Source: Acanthosoma haemorrhoidale | Taxonomy: Eukaryota > Arthropoda > Insecta > Hemiptera > Acanthosomatidae | Direction of reading: 5' to 3' | Assembly: GCA_930367205.1 (NCBI GenBank) | Contig: OV884011.1 | Span: 126,923,208 to 126,987,207 of the forward strand | DNA: 64,000 nt | Shown here: piece by piece, positions 56,633 to 64,000 of the stretch | How the letters are laid out: each line of letters begins with the position of its first letter | Numbering within the stretch: the first letter of the stretch is position 1 | Made by a program: the position numbers and the translations under genes | The notes under the pieces: model-generated | Databases searched by the model: none | What the model was told of the DNA's origin: nothing | The model's input: the letters and a program-made list of their open reading frames with translations, nothing else

Positions 56633-58873
56633 TGATTGGTAGATAGGTAAATAGGTGGCAACTCTAGACCACACTTCCTTACATTGGAAGCAGCGACACA
56701 TATGACCGTATTTTAGTCCTCATTTGATATTTCCCACTAGCAATCAAATTACTTACTGGTGAGGGAATGAGGCAATGTTGGGTTCACTCTAGAGGTTATA
56801 AATCTCTTGGTTGGTCTTCCTTCTCCATTTTCCATTGGTAAGCTCGGGTCGAAATATAGTGTATTTATAATAAAGCGAGCCAGATTAAGGTTGGCTCCTC
56901 ATATGGCGGGTATGAATGAAGAGCAGCTCCGGAGAGAACAGTTAATGGTAGTCATCCACGGAAAAAGATGAGTCGGCAGGACTACGCTAGATTGACTGCG
57001 TGGACGGAGACACGAGGTGCCCTGGAGTCTGCAACTATATGGCAGCAGTACTTGACAGTGACTTCTGACAGTTGCTTATTGAGGAGGTCTAGACACTATA
57101 ACGTGTCGTAGAGCCGCACAATGATTGAGGGGATGTTTCTGTGTGTCTATTTATCTGTGGTTGTGTGCTTGCAATTGTGGACATTGACCTGCAATGCTGC
57201 AATGTTAAATCATAATTCGTTTTAATTACTCGAGGCAATAAATGAGAAATATGTTTAACTAAAAGATAAAAAGCGTTATCAAGGATTATTAATAAATTAA
57301 TACCTAGCAGTAAAAATCTAAGTAGTTTCCTGCCATATTGAATAGGGTATCAAATTAATGATTTCGTCATCATGATGAATAATGTGGTATTTTATTTTTA
57401 AGCTTTAATTACTAAAGTCACTAAATTTCTTCTTATGACTAAAGTCTTTTAAATTGTGATTCAAACTTTATCTCAGCTCGTGTTTCACAATAAAATTATA
57501 TAGTTTGCATGTTAGATTCTTTTAATGCCTAGATAGTAATACAAATAACTTAACTTGTATTTTTGTTTTGTTTTTAACTTCAATTGCACCAGATCAATAA
57601 AATTGTAATTGTGCTAAACTTTAATTCAACCGGTATTTTTTGTATAGACTAGATATTTTGCATGGTTATCTCATTTGTCTCCCGTTTATTTTAAAATGAA
57701 AGCAATCCTCAATGTCAATCATCAGTTAATTATCTGTGTAATGGAAAATAAATGTTTTTCCTAGCATATTGTTTAGGGTATCAACTTAAAGGCCTCATTG
57801 TTATGATAAAGAATCTGTATGCAGAATGGTTAGGGGAGGGGTGCAATAATTACGAAAAAACGTGAAATCAGATTAATAGCATTTTTAAAAATATTTATGT
57901 AAACTAGTTGTCGTTGCAGTGTCCAATTCCTGTGCACAGTACAAATCAATATAGCATGTTAAAGAAACTATTTTAATGTGGCCAGTTAGAGAGTATTTAT
58001 TTAGTTATATAAGCAAAACCATAAATTGTGTGATAGACAATTAACTAACATTTATTTTATTATTTACATTTGTTGATTTTGAATGCGACACTTTTGTATA
58101 GTGTGTATTTTAGAAATTTGTCTTAGTGTTGCATAATAATTTTTTTGTTGTGCTTATTTTAAAAATCTGCCCTTTAATGAAAATGACAAGGGAGTTGTAG
58201 AAATCAACCATGTGCTCTCCTTGGAGAAAAGTGTAGGCATAAATTAATTTTAATAGGTTATATATTATATTCTCATAAGGGTAGAACAAGAAAAAAATAC
58301 CCAAGCATAATATTAGAACATAAACAGTTTGTTTACAAAACGCCTATTATGAAAAAAATCATTTTAAAATAATGCCATTTTTACACTAATATATAATTAT
58401 CCAGTTCTTTCAAACTGAAAATTCTGAGCTTATAATCTAATGACTGATAATTTTGATAGATGATGGACTTGATGGTGAACATCATTTTTCATCTTCAGCT
58501 GCGGGTTGAAAAATGACTAATTACGTCCGACAACTTGGTAGGACAGGTTTTGTAACTTCAAAGAGTGTCCGTTCTTGGGTATTACATAAAATATTCAGTT
58601 TATTTAGGTGTTTTTTTATTGTAAGTTACACATTTTTTTCTCGTTCAATGTGTTGAAAACAGCCGCAGTTTTAATTCTTCTACACTCCAGCCAAAAAATA
58701 CCTTTGCAGCAGAAAGGCCAATGGGTAAATCTAGTGATAAGTTTAGGCATAAAATAAAAGGGGATAAAACAAGTGCAAGTAAAAATAGGTAAATATTACG
58801 TTTTTGTGGAAACGGGGCTGCATATTAAGGAGGCTAGGTGGTTAGGAGCATGCATGTTAAAATAATTACAACG
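56633..58873. other. AT-rich DNA with no recognised gene
   Basis: A motif near GGGTATCAA.TTAA recurs at 57346 and 57777 (and at 16559), perhaps an old repeat. 56880-57130 is GC-richer but not recognised. Confidence 0.45.
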
Positions 58874-59632
58874 AAAAAACCAAGACTAGGTTATTACAAT
58901 GAGGCACCTTACGTAATAACTTAAAACTGACTTACAAACTATCATAACCTAATGTTCTCTCATCGACCCAACCATCGGGTGAGGGGTGGGGAGGATAGCG
59001 TGTTGAACACGGGATTTGTTATCGAGCTTAGCAAACCAAAGAATAGTCCATTTTACAATCGATTAAGCTGCTATTTCAGCCAGGTGACTAAATAGATGGG
59101 TAGCCTAGCAGATGGTGACAACCTTGAGGTACACACATCCATCAGGCTCACCGGAGACCGGTTGGAAAACCTGTGTACAGTCTACAGATATCATATCCAT
59201 ACCCATCTAAAGTATGTCCTTGTTTATGATTTGGCTAGCTCCAGAATGCTGTTTCAGAAAAAAGAGTCAGTGCAGAGCTGCCATCTACGCTACGTCTCTG
59301 CTAAGTTATCTACCCTCTTCCCACTCTTTCTTTACAACACCTAGTCAGTTTGACCTTAGTTGTACTTTGTTTGCCGGATGATCTCTATTTTGATTTCTGT
59401 AGCACAAAGCACTGGTCCGACGTGACTAATCCCAGGGTGCTACAGTTTTTGATTGCCTTCCATAAGAAGACTGGCCTTAGTGAATTTGAGAGCGGTATTT
59501 CTACGACTTGATAAATACCAGAGCACTTGATGATGAACAACATCACGAAGAATTATAATAGACCCAGAGGACGCCCAAGAAAACAATGGCTGAATCATGT
59601 GGAAGGAGTGTCCAGAGCAAACGGAATGAGAT

Positions 59633-59713
<81 letters not shown>

Positions 59714-59724
59714 GAAGAGAGAGT
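59633..59724. repeat. (GA)n microsatellite
   Basis: Nearly uninterrupted GA; further tracts of the array at 62501-62690, 63455-63541 and 63859-63960. Open frames through them (poly Glu-Arg or Leu-Ser) are artefacts. Confidence 0.95.
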
Positions 59725-59782
59725 TATTATTTTTATTATTTCAAGAGTTATTAGCCCGGCCGGAGCTCTCAAAAAACCAGGA

Positions 59783-59834
59783 ATATTGGTACGTGTACCA
59801 ATATCCCCAGGAATATTGGTACATGTACCAATAT
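59783..59834. repeat. Paired 22-bp palindromes
   Basis: ATATTGGTACGTGTACCAATAT (59783-59804) and ATATTGGTACATGTACCAATAT (59813-59834); the second is a perfect palindrome. Repeated in monomer B near 63602-63650. Confidence 0.85.
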
Positions 59835-59987
59835 CCCCAACAAAAAAACTTGGTGTTCCCGAAGGAAACACGATTTAGACTTTATCTAATAAAAATTTTT
59901 AAATAAATGGATCGTTTAATTATAACGAGAAGTTAAGATTTATCAGCTAATGTTTGTAACATTCAGGGTATTTCTCACATATTAATT

Positions 59988-60020
59988 GAATGTGTGTCCG
60001 GAAGAAGGGCCTATGTCACG
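59988..60020 (+). repeat. Left terminal inverted repeat
   Basis: 33 bases; T at position 4 where the right end has C. Confidence 0.95.
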
Positions 60021-60231
60021 TTTTCCTAATTTTACAAGAGCTTCAATACTAAAACATCCCTAATAGTATTTGCAATAAAAATTAGCGAAAGTGACATAGG
60101 CCCTTCTTCCATTTGGAAAAACGGAAATTCTCAGAAACAACAACAAACTATTTTCCATGATACAAACGTTTATTGAACAAGAAAAGGAAGTAGATATGCA
60201 AATAGTAAAGTAAGTATTATGCATTGAATTA

Positions 60232-62040
60232 CTACAATGAAGGCAAAGATGTATAAAATAGCTTATGTGTAGGATCAGTCATAAACGTAGTCATCTGAAG
60301 CAGATCTTTTTTCTTTTCCTTGCTAATGGGCAACAGGCTTGTGTAAAGGAACGGGAGATCTTGAATTACCGGAATACCAACTGTTGGGTCGAACATTCTG
60401 AATGTTTTCCATGGTCTCAGTGTGTTATGGGACTCCCTAGCATACAGGGTTGTTGGGTCATCCTTACATAGTTTATACCACACGTACTTGGTAATTTGGA
60501 ATGTGGCATTTTTTTTCAGACAAGTTCTAGTAACGACGTCTATGTCTCTGAATTTATCTTGAGTCATCTCTGTGATTAAGAACGGGTTTGAAATTTTTGA
60601 AGATGCTATGATGTGCTTCCAGTCACCAGGAACAATAGCTTTTTGAATTTTTCTTCGCCGTTCGATTACAGCGAAATCACGGTCGCATGGCAAAAAACTA
60701 TGCCCAGTGACCATAAACTTTTGGTGCACTTCTGTGAAGTACCCACACTGAATTAGGTACCAATATAACGTGAGAACTGTCTTATTATTGTTTTGCCCAC
60801 AGCATCGATCCGACCAAATTATTACCTTACGTTCTTCACCTGGGCCAAGAGTGCGATACGTAGTTTTTATGTAGTCTAGTAGGCACGAACCAATCTCCTT
60901 TGATCCCCGTTTTGCGAGTACTTCATGCCATAAGTACATACTTGCAACATCGGCTGTCATATTGTGGATAGCAAAATTATAAGAGGAATATTGACGTTGA
61001 TAATACATATCAGCATGAGTAAATGCAGGCGTGGAAAGAACTTGTTGTAAATCAACACACAAAGCTATGAAGTTCTTGTTCCTTCCATCTTCGGCCAGAG
61101 TTTTGTATGCACTGTCCGCCTGGATGTGGTGTATTGTACTCTCAATTTCTAGCCGTTCCCTTTCTCCAGTATTGGAGGCCAAAATCAGTTCTGCATAGAA
61201 TTTGTCGCATTGGTTACAAGTGTCGGAACGTGGAGAACCAAACCTCAACTTGGATTCTCTGTTAAAAATCTTTCTGTATAGGCTGTAGGACACCTCGCTT
61301 TCAGGGTATTTCTCCACAAAAAGTCGGTGCATCTTCTTGACCGACAAGTCTACACTCAACACATTTTTTTGTGAGCTGTTTCTACTATAGTGGTTTTCCA
61401 TTACTGGGAAGCTTTCAATGTGTAGCTTCACCAGTTTTCGTTTTTCACTGTCGACTGCGTGTGGTCGGTTCAGATGAAATCCTCTTGTATCCATTGGTGC
61501 GATTTCCCCCTTTTTCAGTTTTTCTTGTATAACACGAATCCGTTTTCTTCCAACTTCAAACGTATTTAGCAGAGTTTTCAAACACACAGGCTTACCAGTA
61601 ATGTTGTAATCAAAGGCTGCTAGCTTCTTTGACGTCGAATCACTCTTTCCGGGTCTCCTGTACTTAGGTTCACGTATATTAACGCACTTTGTCAACAAAA
61701 GGGTTTGTTGGTTGTAATTTAGTTTATAAAACCGACTATGCATGGTGTGTACCATGTCCAGTGAAATCGTGCTACAACCTTGTTTTGAGCAAATTTCGGG
61801 GAGGCAACCTCGTCTAGATACAGGAAGTTGCTTTGCCGGGACCACATTCCCTTTACCACGCTTACTCACGTATTGTTGGCCTGCATTTCGAAGAGCCTGT
61901 TGTTTCTTATCATTCCACATATCTACATTCAATGAACGTTTCTTTCCGCTACTCAAATGTCTCGTTTCCGAAAGTGACAAATTCATATGAGCCATTGTAC
62001 GTTCCGAAATATTCATCACTACACTGACAATAAAACACAA
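60232..62040 (-). CDS. Putative transposase, 602 residues (DUF7869-like family)
   Basis: Intact single-exon gene starting at ATG 62040; in-frame Met 9, 16 and 19 are alternative starts. Seen: an N-terminal basic part, a Cys cluster (C79, C84, C89), GRKRIRVIQEKLKKG (164-178), HIESFPVMENHYSR (207-220), RFGSPRSDTCNQCD (266-279), then CVDLQQVLSTPAF (328-340), VIIWSDRCCGQNNN (406-419), and TGHSFLPCDRDFAVIE (445-460), ending FYTSLP. Known: from memory this is the layout of a protein family common in arthropod genomes, usually annotated as uncharacterised or DUF7869. Inference: D330, D411 and D455 or E460 sit like an RNase H-fold DDE/D triad, and the Cys pairs may bind zinc and DNA. Its setting inside terminal repeats makes it the transposase. 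It could belong to the Sola group (4-bp target duplication), but that is unproven. Confidence 0.85.
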   Translation of the reverse strand: MCFIVSVVMNISERTMAHMNLSLSETRHLSSGKKRSLNVDMWNDKKQQALRNAGQQYVSKRGKGNVVPAKQLPVSRRGCLPEICSKQGCSTISLDMVHTMHSRFYKLNYNQQTLLLTKCVNIREPKYRRPGKSDSTSKKLAAFDYNITGKPVCLKTLLNTFEVGRKRIRVIQEKLKKGEIAPMDTRGFHLNRPHAVDSEKRKLVKLHIESFPVMENHYSRNSSQKNVLSVDLSVKKMHRLFVEKYPESEVSYSLYRKIFNRESKLRFGSPRSDTCNQCDKFYAELILASNTGERERLEIESTIHHIQADSAYKTLAEDGRNKNFIALCVDLQQVLSTPAFTHADMYYQRQYSSYNFAIHNMTADVASMYLWHEVLAKRGSKEIGSCLLDYIKTTYRTLGPGEERKVIIWSDRCCGQNNNKTVLTLYWYLIQCGYFTEVHQKFMVTGHSFLPCDRDFAVIERRRKIQKAIVPGDWKHIIASSKISNPFLITEMTQDKFRDIDVVTRTCLKKNATFQITKYVWYKLCKDDPTTLYARESHNTLRPWKTFRMFDPTVGIPVIQDLPFLYTSLLPISKEKKKDLLQMTTFMTDPTHKLFYTSLPSL

Positions 62041-62402
62041 AACTTTATCACTTGTCCACGAATCATGAACCTAGAAAACCTCAAAATCACGCAGAATACC
62101 AATTTGTAGATGCTAATAATCATAATATCATTATGAATTAATATAACTTATTATTAACACGCGTAAAACTGATACTAGGAATCAAAATGATAACCGAACG
62201 TAGGTTATTGTTGTTGGTGAGTGGCAACTGTCGTGATGAACTGATAACATAGGCCCTTCTTCCACTTCAAGTTTTGTGATTTCTCTCAACGATTGTGATT
62301 CTCTTGACCTCTAGCGGCTTCCTTTTCAACTAATAACCATGGCAATACGTACACCACTTGACATAGGCCCTTATTCGACAAAAACCTGAGTTTCGAAAAA
62401 AT

Positions 62403-62435
62403 CGTGACATAGGCCCTTCTTCCGGACACACGTTC
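62403..62435 (-). repeat. Right terminal inverted repeat
   Basis: Reverse complement of 59988-60020 with one mismatch. Confidence 0.95.
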
Positions 62436-62512
62436 AATTTAATTATTGTGTGCAAGAATACCAAGTTCGGGGGGGGGGGGGGAGCCTTCGCAAGGTTTGA
62501 TAGAGAGAGAGA

Positions 62513-62593
<81 letters not shown>

Positions 62594-62620
62594 GGGAGAG
62601 AGAGGGAGGGGATAGAGAGG

Positions 62621-62691
<71 letters not shown>
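62436..62691 (+). repeat. Tandem monomer A, right part
   Basis: Resumes the monomer after the transposon: TTTAATTATTGTGTGCAAG, a G run, and a (GA)n tract about 100 bases longer than in monomer B. Confidence 0.9.
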
Positions 62692-62692
<1 letters not shown>

Positions 62693-63472
62693 AAAAACCA
62701 AGACTAGGTTATTACAATGAGGCACCTTACGTAATAACTTAAAACTGACTTACAAACTATCATAACCTAATGTTCTCTCATCGACCCAACCATCGGGTGA
62801 GGGGTGGGGAGGATAGCGTGTTGAACACGGGATTTGTTATCGAGCTTAGCAAACCAAAGAATAGTCCATTTTACAATCGATTAAGCTGCTATTTCAGCCA
62901 GGTGACTAAATAGATGGGTAGCCTAGCAGATGGTGACAACCTTGAGGTACACACATCCATCAGGCTCACCGGAGACCGGTTGGAAAACCTGTGTACAGTC
63001 TACAGATATCATATCCATACCCATCTAAAGTATGTCCTTGTTTATGATTTGGCTAGCTCCAGAATGCTGTTTCAGAAAAAAGAGTCAGTGCAGAGCTGCC
63101 ATCTACGCGTAGACGTCTCTGCTAAGTTATCTACCCTCTTCCCACTCTTTCTTTACAACACCTAGTCAGTTTGACCTTAGTTGTACTTTGTTTGCCGGAT
63201 GATCTCTATTTTGATTTCTGTAGCACAAAGCACTGGTCCGACGTGACTAATCCCAGGGTGCTACAGTTTTTGATTGCCTTCCATAAGAAGACTAGCCTTA
63301 GTGAATTTGAGAGCGGTATTTCTACGACTTGATAAATACCAGAGCACTTGATGATGAACAACATCACGAAGAATTATAATAGACCCAGAGGACGCCCAAG
63401 AAAACAATGGCTGAATCATGTGGAAGGAGTGTCCAGAGCAAACGGAATGAGAATAGAGAGAGAGAGAGAAGA

Positions 63473-63533
<61 letters not shown>

Positions 63534-63882
63534 GAAGAGAGAGTTATTATTTTTATTATTTCAAGAGTTATTAGCCCGGCCGGAGCTCTCAAAAAACCAG
63601 GAATATTGTACGTGTACCAATATCCCCAGAATATTGGTACATGTACCAATATCCCCAACAAAAAAACCTTGGTGTTCCCGAAGGAAACACGATTAGACTT
63701 TATCTAATAAAAATTTTTAAATAAATGGATCGTTTAATTATAACGAGAAGTTAAGATTTATCAGCTAATGTTTGTAACATTCAGGGTATTTCTCACATAT
63801 TAATTTAATTATTGTGTGCAAGAATACCAAGTTCGGGGGGGGAGCCTTCGCAAGGTTTGAGAGAGAGAGACGAGAGCGAGAT

Positions 63883-63958
<76 letters not shown>
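62692..63958 (+). repeat. Tandem monomer B, uninterrupted
   Basis: 1267-bp unit from one ACCAAGACTAGG start to the next. Repeats the 83-codon frame at 62914-63165 with a small insertion (CGCGTAGACG), and contains the empty AATT target site. Confidence 0.95.
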
Positions 63959-63960
<2 letters not shown>

Positions 63961-64000
63961 AAAAACCAAGACTAGGTTATTACAATGAGGCACCTTACGT
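63959..64000 (+). repeat. Tandem monomer C, start only
   Basis: Same AAAAACCAAGACTAGGTTAT start, cut by the window edge, so the array continues to the right. Confidence 0.9.

Larger units (their letters stand above)
58874..59987 (+). repeat. Tandem monomer A, left part
   Basis: Begins AAAAAACCAAGACTAGG and is nearly identical to monomer B (62692 on). Contains an 82-codon frame at 59096-59344 (MGSLADGDNLEVHTSIRLTG) and, near 59530-59600, a LINE-like RPRGRPRKQWLNHVE, then (GA)n. The transposon at 59988 interrupts it. Confidence 0.9.
59988..62435 (-). mobile_element. Complete 2448-bp DNA transposon, intact transposase-like gene
   Basis: The ends are 33-bp inverted repeats with a single mismatch, beginning GAAYGTGTGTCCGGAAGAAG. 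The target duplication AATT is at 59984-59987 and 62436-62439. The homologous uninterrupted site in monomer B (about 63796-63815) reads ATATTAATTTAATTATT, confirming both the boundaries and the duplication. A motif from the termini (GACATAGGCCCTTCTTCC) recurs at 60092, 62246 and 62359. One gene on the minus strand fills the interior. It appears autonomous and recent. Confidence 0.95.

Noticed and set aside
59586..59906. Open frame rich in Glu-Arg across the GA tract
   Set aside because: It is a translation of the (GA)n microsatellite; the antisense frames give Leu-Ser runs for the same reason, as at 62330-62725, 63348-63707 and 63805-63993.
1..64000. CRISPR array, rRNA genes or bacterial operons
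   Set aside because: No regularly spaced identical repeats with unique spacers, no rRNA core sequence and no prokaryotic gene organisation were seen.

Overview
The window is AT-rich animal nuclear DNA, almost certainly from an insect. It holds a spliced 7-transmembrane insect odorant receptor (a family known only from insects), a cytochrome b5 exon with ordinary GT-AG splicing, and arthropod-type transposons: Ty3/Gypsy elements with tRNA-Lys-like primer sites, Jockey- and R1-clade LINEs, and pogo/Tigger elements. Nothing bacterial was seen (no operons, ribosome binding sites or CRISPR). A hemipteran-like genome would fit, but that is only an impression.

Layout. 1-2182: edge-truncated Gypsy element on the minus strand with an open Gag-protease-RT frame and one LTR, apparently inserted in a repeat whose second copy is at 56490. 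2823-5866: a second Gypsy element (LTR, Lys-type primer site, gag, protease, integrase zinc finger) that lacks RT/RNase H and is cut at a 56-bp sequence recurring inverted at 13999. 5867-14054: a transposon patchwork (hairpin, rearranged Tigger-like element, Jockey 3' end, foldback element). 14055-17500: palindromic GC-rich DNA, another Jockey 3' end and AT-rich DNA. 17511-17708: last exon of a cytochrome b5-domain gene (minus); its upstream intron is filled by a deleted LTR element (17766-20421). 21545-23456: a 5'-truncated Jockey-clade LINE with poly(A) tail and 11-bp target duplication. 24.6-38.5 kb: decayed LINEs, a solo LTR, a Tigger remnant, direct and inverted repeats, and one unrecognised conserved-looking coding fragment (27238-27496, minus). 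38.7-44.6 kb: a Jockey LINE (minus) split by a 3.9-kb R1-clade LINE (plus) with a 12-bp target duplication.

45875-53978: the main host gene, an odorant receptor on the minus strand. Five exons join in compatible phases to about 372 residues. Its two large introns hold a tRNA-derived SINE, paired 122-bp repeats and LINE relics. 54076-55222 is a deleted Gypsy/errantivirus-type element (GGCC target duplication) just upstream of the receptor's first exon.

58874-64000: a tandem array with a roughly 1.27-kb monomer rich in (GA)n, running off the right edge. Its first monomer is interrupted by the most notable object in the window: a 2448-bp DNA transposon (59988-62435) with 33-bp terminal inverted repeats, an AATT target duplication proven by the uninterrupted neighbouring monomer, extra copies of the terminal motif inside both ends, and one intact 602-codon gene of a widespread but poorly characterised protein family.

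The window therefore has two host loci and one unassigned fragment set in nested transposons whose order of insertion can often be read from target duplications.
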